The notes below the pieces were generated by a model that was not told the origin of the DNA, searched no databases, and was given only the letters and a program-made list of their open reading frames with translations. Both the position numbers and the translations under genes were made by a program. Source: Rhizobium lusitanum (GTDB taxonomy: Bacteria > Pseudomonadota > Alphaproteobacteria > Rhizobiales > Rhizobiaceae). Taken from it: DNA of 64,000 nt. Positions within the stretch are counted from its first letter, which is position 1. Each line of letters begins with the position of its first letter. Shown one piece after another: positions 1-10,400 of this stretch. The stretch lies in assembly GCF_014189535.1 (NCBI RefSeq), contig NZ_CP050304.1:268029-332028 (forward strand). Direction: 5' to 3'.

Positions 1-639
1 GCCAGTTTTGCGGACCTCAGCGAGATTACGGCGATCGACTATTCCGACATCTTTGTCGAAGAGACCACCCGCCGAAATTCCGACCCGCGCATAGTAGTCC
101 GCCAGGCAGACGCCTGCGCCCTGCCCTTCGAGGAAGGGACGTTCGATCGGGCGCTGGCGCTGTTGGTGCTCCATTTTGTGCCGGAGGCAAGCAAGGCCAT
201 TGCCGAGATGCGCCGCGTCGTCAGGCCAGGCGGCGTAGTGGCGGCGGCCGTGTGGGATCATTTCGGCGGCATGTCAGGCATGCGTATGGTAATCGACACC
301 GTGGCGGCACTCAGCGACCGCGGCCGTCAGCTCCGTGCACGTTACTGCTTTCAACCGATGACTCAACCAGGCGAAATGAGCCAGGCTTTCGCAGAGCAGG
401 GTCTCATCAGTGTGAGCGAAACACAATTGATGGTTCGTATGGTCTATCAAGACTTCGATGACTTTTGGGCACCGATTGCTGCCGGCGAGGGCCCCTTGGG
501 AAATTATATCGGCTCCTTGGAGGATTCAGAGCGGACGCGGACGGACGCGGCGGTGCGTGACGCTTATGAAGCAGGTCACCCAGATGGCCCAAGGTCATTT
601 GCAAATATCGCATGGGCATGCCGGGGGCTCGTTCCCTAA
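1..639 (+). CDS. class I SAM-dependent methyltransferase, 5' end outside window
   Basis: The reading frame is open from base 1, so the true start lies upstream of the window. The visible part holds the second half of a Rossmann methyltransferase fold. It has an acidic 'DACALPFEEGTFDRALALLVLHF' style motif II/III region near the start, then 'RVVRPGGVVAAAVWD' typical of UbiE/Methyltransf_11 enzymes. The SAM-binding GxGxG motif would be upstream and is not visible. The substrate cannot be named. A TTG at 163 would be an internal codon, not the start. The gene is followed by a decayed transporter piece, so its original operon is probably gone. Confidence 0.75.
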   Translation, partial: ASFADLSEITAIDYSDIFVEETTRRNSDPRIVVRQADACALPFEEGTFDRALALLVLHFVPEASKAIAEMRRVVRPGGVVAAAVWDHFGGMSGMRMVIDTVAALSDRGRQLRARYCFQPMTQPGEMSQAFAEQGLISVSETQLMVRMVYQDFDDFWAPIAAGEGPLGNYIGSLEDSERTRTDAAVRDAYEAGHPDGPRSFANIAWACRGLVP

Positions 640-786
640 ATGCGCGGTTGGCTGCCTTGAACGGGATCGAATCGCCGCCTCGTTGATGCGGCTTCAACGC
701 ATGTCCGAATGCATTGATATCCCCGAGATTTCAGGCTTCATAAGTCGGATTAAGCAAAAAACTCAACTCGGGATCGCTTCTGTTAC

Positions 787-1017
787 GTGGAAGGGTGTAC
801 ATGCCACTCCGCAACAATCATGGGAAACGTCGAAAAACATCCGGCTGGTGTGGCCACCGTTGTGCACAATTTTGCCCAACAAACAGGAGCTGCAATGGGC
901 GTCGCCATCTTCGGCATGGTGATCGCCGCGCTTCAATCGTTTGAGGCAGACGTGCATGCGGTGCTCGGCCACGTTGGTTTCGCGATCCACGGTAAATGCC
1001 AGCGAAATCAACGGTAG
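787..1017 (+). pseudogene. remnant of a DHA2-type MFS transporter
   Basis: The translated piece contains 'AGVATVVHNFAQQTGAAMGVAIFG', which matches the conserved segment of 14-helix drug:H+ antiporters (usual form AGVASG..N..RQ.GGALGVAIFG). Only about 50 residues of family sequence are visible, with no complete N- or C-terminal part, so this is a fragment. The stretch 640-786 before it and 1018-1062 after it show nothing I recognise. I infer a deleted efflux gene. Confidence is moderate because the match is one motif long. Confidence 0.5.
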
Positions 1018-1062
1018 CCAAGCAACCGCTCTTGAGGCCGGGATCACGAATGCTGCCGTTCG

Positions 1063-2532
1063 CTAGTCGCTGCAACCACCGAACCAGGCTCTGCATGCAT
1101 CAAACAGGCCTTTGGGATCTCCCTCTCCAACCCACGCCACATGCCCATCAGGACGGATCAGTATGGCGGTCGGCGTCCGGACCGCGCCGATAACGGGAAG
1201 CTCGAACACGCCGTCAAATTTCGCATCGACCACCTTGACCCGATTTGTCCATCCCTCGATAGCGAGCGAACCTGGTTTTCCGAAATTGAGTAGCACTGGC
1301 CGCGCATCATGCAGGAGCATGAAGACACGCGTCGGCCCGGCCGCGGTAACGATGTCCAGATCGGGCATTCGGCGGCCGAGCAACGGGTGCCCCTCGCCAA
1401 ACTCGTAGCGAATGTCGAGACCGGACATCATCGCGGAGTACCATTTGCGCGCTTCGTCCATTTGCATCACCGAGGCCATCAATTCGCGCAAGGCATTCGT
1501 CCGGTCGTCGCCGCGGTTGAGCGCCGTGAGCGCCAGCGTGTGCTTGAGCAAGGCTGCTCCGACCGGGTGCCGCTCCGCATGATAGGTGTCCAGCAGGTCG
1601 TCCGGCGAGATGCCCTTGACCACCTGCGATAACTTCCAGCCTAGATTGACGGCATCCTGCAAGCCGATGTTCAACCCCTGCCCGCCGACCGGGGAATGCA
1701 CATGGGCGGCATCTCCGGCCAGCAATATGCGTCCTTTACGGTAGGAGGCTGCCTGTCGCGCCGCATCGGTAAACCGCGAGAGCCAAGTAATATTGTGGAC
1801 GCCGAAGTCCGATCCGTAAGCGGCGACGAGGGCTTCGCGAAGCTGGTCGTCAGTTGGTTGATCGTCCCGTTCGAGACGCTGCTCTGTCACGACGCCACGA
1901 ACGCGATTTTCGTCGTCCAGCCTGCCAATGGCATAGACGCCCCGTTCGCCATGACGCATGCCCAAAGGCGGTTCGTCTGCCATGTCGGCCTCGAAAATCA
2001 GGTAGCTGAGGGCAGGCTCCCATCCCGGGAAGTCGATACCGGCTGTCTTGCGGACGAGACTGCGGCCGCCGTCGCATCCGACAAGGTATTTCGACCGCAG
2101 TATCCGGCCATCGTCCAACGCGATTTCGACGTCAGCGTCTCTCTGCACGAAGCCCGTTATCTCGCAGCCGCGATAGACATGCACCGGCAGCTCGGAGATC
2201 CAGTCGGCAAGGCCGCGCTCAATCCTTTCCTGCCACAGCGCTAGGGTGTAGTTGTGGCGGGTCTGGCGGTCGCTGGCGTCGAGAACGACACCGGCAAACG
2301 GCACGACGTAGTGCTTTTTCCCCTGCGCGATGAAATGGTCGGCGAGGCCGCGCTGGTCGAGCACTTCGATCGATCGCGGATGCAGTCCGCTTGCCCGTGA
2401 GCCCTCAACGTCCTGGTTTATACGCCGCTCGACTATTGCGACATCGACGCTCGCAAGAGCCAATTCACCAGCCATCATCAGCCCCGTTGGGCCGCCTCCG
2501 GCAATAATCACTTCATGTTCGAACACCTGCAT
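1063..2532 (-). CDS. FAD-dependent aromatic monooxygenase (PheA/TfdB, rifampicin-monooxygenase-like)
   Basis: This 489-residue protein is a class A flavoprotein hydroxylase. It has the FAD dinucleotide-binding GxGxxG near residues 9-24 ('IIAGGGPTGLMMAGEL'), the DG motif at about 152-165 ('GCDGGRSLVRKTAG'), and the GD motif at about 268-290 ('ILLAGDAAHVHSPVGG'). The C-terminal 100 residues form the thioredoxin-like domain of phenol hydroxylase relatives. Such enzymes insert oxygen into aromatic rings using NAD(P)H. Closest in style are rifampicin or tetracycline-type monooxygenases, but the substrate is unproven. It stands alone on the minus strand. Confidence 0.85.
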   Translation of the reverse strand: MQVFEHEVIIAGGGPTGLMMAGELALASVDVAIVERRINQDVEGSRASGLHPRSIEVLDQRGLADHFIAQGKKHYVVPFAGVVLDASDRQTRHNYTLALWQERIERGLADWISELPVHVYRGCEITGFVQRDADVEIALDDGRILRSKYLVGCDGGRSLVRKTAGIDFPGWEPALSYLIFEADMADEPPLGMRHGERGVYAIGRLDDENRVRGVVTEQRLERDDQPTDDQLREALVAAYGSDFGVHNITWLSRFTDAARQAASYRKGRILLAGDAAHVHSPVGGQGLNIGLQDAVNLGWKLSQVVKGISPDDLLDTYHAERHPVGAALLKHTLALTALNRGDDRTNALRELMASVMQMDEARKWYSAMMSGLDIRYEFGEGHPLLGRRMPDLDIVTAAGPTRVFMLLHDARPVLLNFGKPGSLAIEGWTNRVKVVDAKFDGVFELPVIGAVRTPTAILIRPDGHVAWVGEGDPKGLFDACRAWFGGCSD

Positions 2533-2947
2533 TTGCCACCTCGCAGATTCAGTAGGGCCTGTCTTTTACCAGGTGGCGGGGGCCTTGAAGCAAGAGGCTT
2601 GCGCATCATATTTCTGTCGTGACGGGGCAGCGTCGATTATTGCGCAATCATCGTTCAAGAGGCACCGAGTGTTGAGACGCAACAGCGACCGCCACCCTTG
2701 AGCGTCGCCAAGGCGCAAGCGTTGTTATTGCTTCTGAGGGATGAAGGCGGTGCTTTTGGGGCGCAGCGATCAAGGGTGTTAATCGGCAGCGAACCCTGCC
2801 GCCAGCGGATTTTGTATTAAGCACCCGATAATACTCTCGCGAGATTGTGAATTTTCGCGGGCCGAAGCTTACTGGGATGGAATGGCACCTCGCAGGTGCA
2901 TTTTGGCCGCCTCCGGTCTTTGCCGGAAGCGGCGTAGCACAGCCAGC
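2533..2947. other. intergenic region, no gene seen
   Basis: This stretch is the upstream region of the monooxygenase (minus strand) and the downstream region of the binding-protein gene. Short open frames here lack ribosome binding sites and family motifs. I see no convincing RNA gene. Confidence 0.5.
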
Positions 2948-3961
2948 TTATTTGGCGGCCTTGACGAACTCCGTCGTGTAGGTCTTCGACAGGTCGATCG
3001 ACTTACCCTGAACGTTCTTCGAAAACGCTGAAAGAACGGCAAGAACGGTCTTCGGACCATCTTCAGGCATGACGCCATCGGGCGTGAACATCGCCTTGCC
3101 GTTTTCAAGCGCTTTCACATAGCCTTCCTTGTCGCCGATGTAGAAATCCTTTGGCATCTTGTCGGCGATTTCGGCGGCGGAATGGGTGTTGATGAAATGC
3201 AGCGTCTTGACGAAGGCGTTGGCGAGCTTCTGGGTCTCCGCCTTGTGATCATTGATCCACGACGTCTGCATATAGAGAGAGGCTGCCGGATAGGTGCCGC
3301 CGAGCACTGCCTTGGTGCCGGCCATCGTACGCATATCGATCAGGACCTTGGCTTCGCCGGTCTTCAGCAGATGCGAGATCGTCGGCTCAGTGGTCATCCC
3401 AGCCTGAATGGCATCCTGCTGCAAGGCGGCTATGAAAGTCTGGCCGGCGCCGACCGGAACCGAGGTGAAATCGCTTAGCTTCAGGCCGTTTTTGACCGCC
3501 AGATACTGCGTCAGGAAATTGGTCGACGAGCCGAGACCCGTGACGCCAAGGCTCTTACCCTTGAAATCAGCCGGCGACTTGATCTCGGGATGTTTGCTGG
3601 ACACCAGCTCCACTTCGCCGGGCGCCTGGCTGAATTGCACGACGGACTCTACAAACTTACCCTTGCCTTGAAGATCGATGCAGTGATCATAGAAACCGAC
3701 GACACCCTGGACCGCGCCGGCAAGCATTTCGTTTTCCGCGTCCACGCCGGCGGGCTCATTGAGAAGCTCGACCGTGAGACCCTCGTCCTTGAAGTAACCC
3801 AGCGATTCAGCAAGCTTGGCCGGCAGATAGATCTGCTTTTCATAGCCGCCGACCATGATGGAGATCTTGTCGGCTGCCTGTGCCGCCGTCGCCCCGAGCG
3901 AGACCGCCGCCATCGCAAGGGAAAGGGCCGCGGAATAAAAGAGAATGCCTGTCGAACGCAT
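2948..3961 (-). CDS. ABC transporter substrate-binding protein, NMT1/TauA-like
   Basis: The 337-residue protein begins with a Sec signal peptide ending around 'GATAAQAADK', followed by the 'ISIMVGGYEKQIYLPAKLAESLGYFKDEGLTVEL' opening of periplasmic binding proteins for nitrate, sulfonate, taurine or thiamine precursors. The later 'SPADFKGKSLGVTGLGSST' motif fits this fold. A strong ribosome binding site (GGGAGGAG) precedes the ATG. No permease or ATPase gene lies beside it, so it is an orphan binding protein, either serving a transporter elsewhere or left after deletion. The ligand cannot be assigned. Confidence 0.85.
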   Translation of the reverse strand: MRSTGILFYSAALSLAMAAVSLGATAAQAADKISIMVGGYEKQIYLPAKLAESLGYFKDEGLTVELLNEPAGVDAENEMLAGAVQGVVGFYDHCIDLQGKGKFVESVVQFSQAPGEVELVSSKHPEIKSPADFKGKSLGVTGLGSSTNFLTQYLAVKNGLKLSDFTSVPVGAGQTFIAALQQDAIQAGMTTEPTISHLLKTGEAKVLIDMRTMAGTKAVLGGTYPAASLYMQTSWINDHKAETQKLANAFVKTLHFINTHSAAEIADKMPKDFYIGDKEGYVKALENGKAMFTPDGVMPEDGPKTVLAVLSAFSKNVQGKSIDLSKTYTTEFVKAAK

Positions 3962-4340
3962 TGATGTCTCCTCCCGTTAACTGCCGGCGGCACTTGAACA
4001 CCACAAGGCAGACGCTTCCTCCTGAAGCGAGAAAGACTTGCACCAGCAACCTTTCAGTGAGCTGAAGGGATGCCGACAGCTCTTCATTCGCATGACACGA
4101 TTTTACTTTCAGGAGATATCGATGATGTCCGAAGACGTCGATTGCGGTCGGGATTGATGCCATTGCAGTCCTGCGGATCGCTTCATGCACAGACGAAGCG
4201 ATCTGCATTAATTGAATGCCCCGAGGCCATGAAGGGTCGCCGATGCATCACACTTTTCACCGGCAGATTTCGCCAACGACGTCATCGCTATTCCCGTATT
4301 AAGCCTGCACGACATCGCCGATCATGAAGTGCGCAGCGCC
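3962..4340. other. intergenic region, no gene seen
   Basis: This is the upstream region of the binding-protein gene and the downstream region of the MipA/OmpV gene. It is presumably a promoter region, but I could not identify a convincing -35/-10 pair or a riboswitch. Open frames here lack family motifs. Confidence 0.4.
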
Positions 4341-5207
4341 TCAAAAATTGAGGTTGAAGGTTCTGTTGAGGGTAAAGCCGATAATATTCTGGTCGGGTGA
4401 GCCGAACCGCGAGGTGATCGGGCTGTCGGCGGCGTCGCCCACTAGACGGTTATATTTCTCATAGACCTGCACGCTCCATTGAGGCGTGATCGTATAGGTC
4501 GCCGCCACCGTGAAGCCGACCGATTTCAGGCCGCCGGCCGCGTCGAAGGCGCTGACATGACCGTTTCTTGCGGCTTGACCCGCCGAGATGCCAAAGTTGC
4601 TGCGCATGTAGGTGGTGTCTGCCAGCGACATGCGTGGCCCCGCCGACAGGACCAGCTTGTCGCCAACCGGCTGAAACCAATCAAGCGCCAGATCGGCGAC
4701 CAGACCGTCGCCGCCCCAAAGGGACTGGCGTACTTCCGTCCGCAACCGAAGCTGATTTTCCATCAGCCAATATTGTGCGAAGCCGCCGGCATCGAAATTC
4801 CAGCGCACCCTGCGCTGGCTCTGTATATGCAGATTGTTGAGGTCCAGGCGATCGTCCCTCAAGCCGACGACGGGGCCGATTTCAAGGCTACCGAGGTCGA
4901 AGAGCGTATAGTCGAAATTGTCGTCCGGAGCGCTGTATTCAGGGGACTCACCGAGGCGATAAAAGTCGAAAGACGGAAGGGCACCGAAGGTATAGCGCTT
5001 CGAGCCTTCGTAGCTCGGCCCATACTCCACCGTAGTGCCGAGCGTCACGACCCAAGTGTCCGAAGGAGATTTAGCCGCCTGCTGCGCCATGACGGGTGTC
5101 GTCGGCAGGGCGGTAAATGCCAGCAAGAAGACCGTCGTGTCCAAGTGCAGGTTTAGACACATGGGTCGGCTTATGGAGAATACGTTGCAGCGCATGTCAG
5201 CCTTCAT
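4341..5207 (-). CDS. MipA/OmpV family outer membrane protein
   Basis: The 288-residue protein has an N-terminal hydrophobic signal segment ending near 'PVMAQQ'. It then shows the family hallmark 'GTTVEYGPSYEGSKRYTFGALPSFDFYR' and ends in aromatic residues ('TLNRTFNLNF') typical of outer-membrane beta barrels. The ATG overlaps the histidine kinase stop codon by four bases (ATGA), so it is translationally coupled to the two-component pair. MipA/OmpV proteins are outer membrane scaffold or porin-like proteins, and several are induced by metals or antimicrobials. Co-expression with a regulator next to an RND pump suggests an envelope-stress or efflux role (inference). Confidence 0.85.
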   Translation of the reverse strand: MKADMRCNVFSISRPMCLNLHLDTTVFLLAFTALPTTPVMAQQAAKSPSDTWVVTLGTTVEYGPSYEGSKRYTFGALPSFDFYRLGESPEYSAPDDNFDYTLFDLGSLEIGPVVGLRDDRLDLNNLHIQSQRRVRWNFDAGGFAQYWLMENQLRLRTEVRQSLWGGDGLVADLALDWFQPVGDKLVLSAGPRMSLADTTYMRSNFGISAGQAARNGHVSAFDAAGGLKSVGFTVAATYTITPQWSVQVYEKYNRLVGDAADSPITSRFGSPDQNIIGFTLNRTFNLNF

Positions 5208-6565
5208 CGATCAACCCTCGCAAATACGATCTTGACCTGCAGCCCAGGTTCGACGTTCGCCATGAAAATGCGCGCACCATGAAGGTCAGCGACGGCCTTC
5301 ACCAGGCTGAGCCCAAGCCCGCTGCCGGGGGAAGTGCGGCTTTTCTCCAGTCTGTAGAGACGGCGGAACACATTGCCGTGCTCCTGTTCGGGGATGCCGG
5401 GACCGTTGTCCTCCACATATGTCGTGATCGTTTCGGCATCTGCCTCACTCCGGATCACGATGTCGGTTCTTGCGGGGCAGTGACGAATGGCGTTCTCGAT
5501 GAGATTGGCATACATCTGGGTCAGCAGTTCGCGGTCGCCCAAAATAATCGCGCCGGGCTGGTCCAGGCTGCTTTTGAGTTGCTGGCCGTTATCCTCGGCG
5601 ACACTGGAATATATGTCGGCAAGGGATTGCAGGATATTGCCAAGATCGAGGATGTCGAACCTCGATTTGCGGGCCCCGGCCTCGATCTGGGCAATCCGCA
5701 ACAGCGCCTCGAAAGTTTCGTTGATGCGGTCCGCCTCGGCGCTTGCGGCCTCGAGCTCAGCGATGACCGCCTGGCCGCTCTCCTGCTTGGCCAGCGCCTC
5801 GTCGATGGTCATTTTGAGGCGGTTGAGTGGGGATTTCAGGTCGTGGGCTATATCGGCGCTGACCTGCCGCATGCCTTCGACCGTGGCGGCGAGGCGCGCA
5901 AGCGCGTCGTTGATGTCGTGGGACAGCAGATCGACGTCATCGCCACGTCCGACAATCGGAATCCGGGCATTCAGGTTTCCTCGCGCCACATGCTCCATCG
6001 TGCTTCGCACGGCGCCGAAACGCCGTTGCACGCGCAGCGCAATCAATCCGCCGCCGGAAATCGCCAGCAGCAAAACGATGATGGAGGCCCAGCCAAAGCT
6101 TTGCAGCATGATTGCTTCGATGTTCTCGGTTTCCCGTCGACTGAGACCGACAGTCAGGCGATTTCCGTCAACGGCGCCTGAGAAAATCCGGTATTGCAGG
6201 TCGTCGGGCAGTTGCATCTCTTCGCCATCGATGTTGCTCCAACCCTGTGGAAACTTGAGATCAGGGATATTGCCGGCAAGAACCTTTCCCGAGGGATTGA
6301 CGAGTGAGAACACGCGCTGGCGATCGCCGGCTGCCTTGATATAGGTCTGCACCGTATCAAGCAGGTCCGTGATGTCCTGATCGCCATAGGCCGCGGCGAT
6401 CACCGCAAAGGTCTCCTGAATGGTCTGGTCCTGGCGCTGCTGGAGTTCCCATCGAACAAGCTGATAGACGATCATGCCCGTGATGATGAAGGCGCTGATG
6501 AACATCAGCGAGAAGATCAGCGCCAGGCGAAACGACGTACTGCGCAGAATGTTATCGCGGCGCAT
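5204..6565 (-). CDS. sensor histidine kinase (HAMP, HisKA, HATPase_c)
   Basis: From the ATG at 6565 the protein is 453 residues. It has one N-terminal membrane helix (about 11-33), a periplasmic loop, a second helix (about 158-178), a HAMP segment, the phospho-accepting His241 in 'AHDLKSPLNR', an N box 'NLIENAIRH' (about 354-362), and G boxes 'DNGPGIP' (386) and 'GSGLGLS' (414). The open frame extends upstream to 6703, but that part overlaps the regulator gene and looks non-coding. The chosen start overlaps the regulator stop by 14 bases. The ligand is unknown. It lies between the OmpR-type regulator and MipA genes and probably controls the adjacent RND pump. Confidence 0.9.
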   Translation of the reverse strand: MRRDNILRSTSFRLALIFSLMFISAFIITGMIVYQLVRWELQQRQDQTIQETFAVIAAAYGDQDITDLLDTVQTYIKAAGDRQRVFSLVNPSGKVLAGNIPDLKFPQGWSNIDGEEMQLPDDLQYRIFSGAVDGNRLTVGLSRRETENIEAIMLQSFGWASIIVLLLAISGGGLIALRVQRRFGAVRSTMEHVARGNLNARIPIVGRGDDVDLLSHDINDALARLAATVEGMRQVSADIAHDLKSPLNRLKMTIDEALAKQESGQAVIAELEAASAEADRINETFEALLRIAQIEAGARKSRFDILDLGNILQSLADIYSSVAEDNGQQLKSSLDQPGAIILGDRELLTQMYANLIENAIRHCPARTDIVIRSEADAETITTYVEDNGPGIPEQEHGNVFRRLYRLEKSRTSPGSGLGLSLVKAVADLHGARIFMANVEPGLQVKIVFARVDR

Positions 6566-7229
6566 GCAACGAATAACCGGTGTTTCTGATCGTATGAAGG
6601 AGCTGAACGTCGAAGGGCCTGTCGATTTTTCCGCGCAGCCGGCTGATATGCGTTTCGACCACGCTGGTCTTCGGATCGAAATGGAAATCCCAGACGCGCT
6701 CAAGGAGCATCGTGCGGGTGAGAACCCTGCCCTCGTTGCGGGCGAGAACCTCCAGAAGCGTAAATTCGCGCGGTTGCAGCTCGATCTCCACCCCTGCCCT
6801 GGTGACGCGGCGTTTCATCATGTCCATCGTCAGATCGGCGACCTGCAGCACGGTCTTCTCGGCGACCGCGGGCGGGCGGCGGGCAAGCGCGTTGACGCGC
6901 GCCAGGAGTTCGGAGAATGCGAACGGCTTGACGAGGTAGTCGTCGGCTCCTGCTTCCAGACCCTCCACACGGTCGTCGATGCCAGCGATCGCGCTCAGGA
7001 AAAGCGTCGGCGTCTTGACGCCGGCGGCGCGCATCGAGCGCACGATCGACAGGCCGTCGAGACCCGGCAGCATCCGGTCGATGACATAAACATCATAGGT
7101 CTCGCGGATGGCATGGAAAAGTCCGTCCTGCCCGTCCGGCAATACGTCGCATACATGACCCGCTTCACGCAGGCCGCGCGCGATGAAATCCGCCGTTTTG
7201 ATGTCGTCCTCTATGAGCAGTATACGCAT
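6552..7229 (-). CDS. OmpR-family DNA-binding response regulator
   Basis: The 225-residue protein has a receiver domain with acidic residues Glu7/Asp8/Asp9, the phospho-acceptor Asp51 ('YVIDRMLPG') and Lys in 'DYLVKPFAF'. A winged-helix C-terminal domain follows ('LQPREFTLLEVLARNEGRVLTRTMLLERVWDF'). It is the cognate partner of the kinase that overlaps its 3' end. The 269-base gap between it and the upstream RND permease gene on the same strand may carry its own promoter. CzcR/CusR-type regulators of RND pumps have this organisation, but whether metals or drugs are sensed is unknown. Confidence 0.9.
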   Translation of the reverse strand: MRILLIEDDIKTADFIARGLREAGHVCDVLPDGQDGLFHAIRETYDVYVIDRMLPGLDGLSIVRSMRAAGVKTPTLFLSAIAGIDDRVEGLEAGADDYLVKPFAFSELLARVNALARRPPAVAEKTVLQVADLTMDMMKRRVTRAGVEIELQPREFTLLEVLARNEGRVLTRTMLLERVWDFHFDPKTSVVETHISRLRGKIDRPFDVQLLHTIRNTGYSLHAPR

Positions 7230-7498
7230 AAGACAATCCGTTCCCCATGCCGGCAGTGAAATGGCATCGCTTTGAAGCGACCCCGTCCGTCACCATCCAG
7301 TTTAGCAAGTCCTGGCAAGTCAGGATAGGAGATGCAACCGAAGAGATCCTCTTGATATCCAATATATCCCGGCCGGCCTCTGGCACCGTTGCTCGATGGC
7401 CGGAGGCAATTCCGGCTTTAAGATCAAACCTTCGCCACAGCCTTGCCGACACCTTACCTATCCGTAAAGTCTCGGTAGCTCATCGGGAAAAGGCCGAT

Positions 7499-10400
7499 CT
7501 ATCTCGAATTTGCCGCTTCACGGCCCATGTTGGCACGACGGACCAGCTCATAGGCATGCGAGACGGCATTGGTGCGCGGGCGCGACAGACTGTTGAGCGC
7601 CAGATAGACGACGGGGGTGGTGAAGAGGGTAAGGACCTGCGACACGATCAATCCACCGACGATCGCGATCCCGAGCGGAACCCGAAGCTCGGCACCCGCT
7701 CCCGTCCCAAGCGCCAGCGGCAAGGCGCCGAGAAGCGCTGCAAGGGTCGTCATCATGATCGGCCGGAAACGAAGCAGACAGGCCTGGCGGATGGCTTCCA
7801 CCGGCGGCAATCCCTGGTTCCGTTCCGCCTCCAGCGCGAAGTCGATCATCATGATCGCATTCTTCTTGACGATGCCGATCAATAGAATGATGCCGATCAT
7901 GCCCATGATCGAAAGATCCTGACCGCATAGTCTCAGCGCCACAAGTGCGCCGAGACCGGCGGACGGCAGTGTCGATATGATCGTCAACGGATGAATCGCG
8001 CTCTCATAGAGTACGCCGAGAACGATGTAGACGGCGATCACGGCGGCCAGAATGAGCCACGGCTGGCTGCTCAGCGAATCCTGGAAGGCCTGCGCCGTCC
8101 CCTGGAAGGAGCCAATGATCGTGATCGGCATGCCGGCGGTCTGCTCGGCGCCATGGATGGCCGTTACCGCGTCGCTGAGGGCAATGCCCGGTTTCAGGTT
8201 GAACGACAGCGTCGTTGCGGGCATCGAGCCCTGATGGTTGATCGAGACGGGCATGACGCCGGTCTTCAGCGAACCCAGCAGGCTGAGGGGCACCAGCTTC
8301 TGTGTGGTGGCCGACCTGACGTAGAGATGGCCGAGCGCCTCCGGCGACAGTGCAAACCGCGGGTCGAGCTCCATCACCACATGATATTGGCTGACCTGCG
8401 TAAACAGCGTTGCCACCTGCCTCTGCCCGAAGGCGTCGTAGAGCGTTTCGTCGATCGCTTCGATGCTGATGCCCAGTCGCGCCGCCGTCGCGCGATCGAT
8501 GTCCAGTGTGAGGCTGCTTGCAGCCTTCTGCTTGTCCGATATGACATCCTGGAGCTGCGGCAGGGCCGCCAGCGCCTTCGTCATCACCGCTGCCCATTTG
8601 TCGAGTTCGGCGGGGTCTGGCCCCTGCAGCGTGTACTGATACTGAGAGGCGGCGGATCGCCCGCCGACCTGAATGTCCTGGCGGACCTGCATGCCGAATG
8701 TCAGGCCTTCGAGACCGGAGACCGCCTTCTTCAATCGTGCCATCACCTCAGGCGCCGGGCTTCTCTCGCCGAACGGCTTGAGATTGATCTGCACCTGGCC
8801 GACGCTGGCCGACGGGCTGGGGTTGATCCAATAGGCGGTATTGTCGACGGCGGGGTCGGCCATCACGATCTTTCCAAGTGCCTGCATGCGCTCGGACATA
8901 TTGTCGAACGAGATATCCGTTGCCGCCTGCGCCTGGCCCTGAATGAAGCCGGTATCCTGTTGCGGCAGGAAGCCCTTCGGAACCACCACATAGAGCCACA
9001 ATGTGGCTCCGAGCGTCGCGATGGTGATGGCCAGTGTGATCAGGCGGTAACGCAGGACGATATCGAGGCCATAGCCATAGCCTCGCGTGCAGGCATCGAA
9101 AAACGCTTCGGACCAGCGATAAAGGCGGCCCCGCGGCCGCCCGTGCTCATGCTTGATAAGCCAGGCACAGAGCATCGGCGTAACGGTAAGCGACACCACG
9201 CCGGAAATCAGGATGGCGACGCTCACCGTCACCGCGAATTCGCGGAAAAGGCGCCCGACGATGCCACCCATCAGCAGAATGGGAATGAAGACGGCGATCA
9301 GCGAGACGGTCATGGAGACGATGGTGAAGCTGACTTCGCCGGCGCCCTCGATGGCGGCCCGCAGTTTGGGCTTTCCCTCTTCGATGTGGCGGACGATGTT
9401 TTCGATGACGACGATCGCATCGTCCACAACGAAACCGACAGCGATAGTCAACCCCATCAACGACAGGTTATCCAGACTATAACCCATCAGATACATGACG
9501 GCGAAGGTGCCGACCAGCGACAGCGGAATAGTGACGGCCGGAATGAGCGTGGCCCACAGGTTCCGCAAGAAGCAGAAAATAACCATCACGACCAGCGCAA
9601 TCGTGATGAGCATGGTGATCTGGACGTCACGGATGGAGGCGTCGATGATCTGCGTACGATCACCCACGACCGAGAGCTTGATGCCGGCCGGAAGAGAGGC
9701 CTGCAGCATGGGAAGCCGATCCTTGATGGTCCGGATCGTATCCAGCACATTCGAACCGGCCATCTTGTGAACGTCGATCATCACGGACCGGTTCATCTGC
9801 AACCACGCTGCCTGGTTCGAGTCCAGCGGGGCCGTCAGCACGGTGCCGATATCCTGGACAAGGATCGGCGCGCCGTTGCGATAGGCGATGACCATCGATT
9901 TGTAGGCCGGTACGTCGACGATCTGATCGGTGGCGTCGAGCACCATCGTCCGCCCGCCGCCGGTGACCGATCCTTTCGGCGCGTTCAACGTTTGCTGTCC
10001 GATCGCCGTGCGGACATCTTCCATTGTAAGGCCGCGCGAGGCTACCTTGTCGGGATCGAGACGCACCCGGATCGCCGGACGTTCCGGCCCGTGGAAATCC
10101 ACCAGCCCGACACCGTCCATCTGGGAGATCTGCTGCGCGATGATGTCTTCGGCATAATGGTCGAGTTCGGTCAGCGGCAGCCTGTCCGAGGTCAAGGCCA
10201 GGGTCAGGACCGTCGCCTCCGCCGGATTGGCCTTATGAAAGGCTGGCGCGCTTGGGAGATCCTTTGGAAGCTGGCCGCTGGCCGCGCTGATTGCTGCCTG
10301 CACATCCTGCGCAGCGCTGTCTATGTTGCGGTTCAAGTCGAACTGCATGGTGACGTTGGTGCGGCCGGAGGAACTAACCGAGGTCATCTGCGACACGCCG

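Noticed and set aside
5487..6344. 285-codon plus-strand ORF
   Set aside because: Antisense shadow of the histidine kinase gene, Ser/Arg-rich without motifs.
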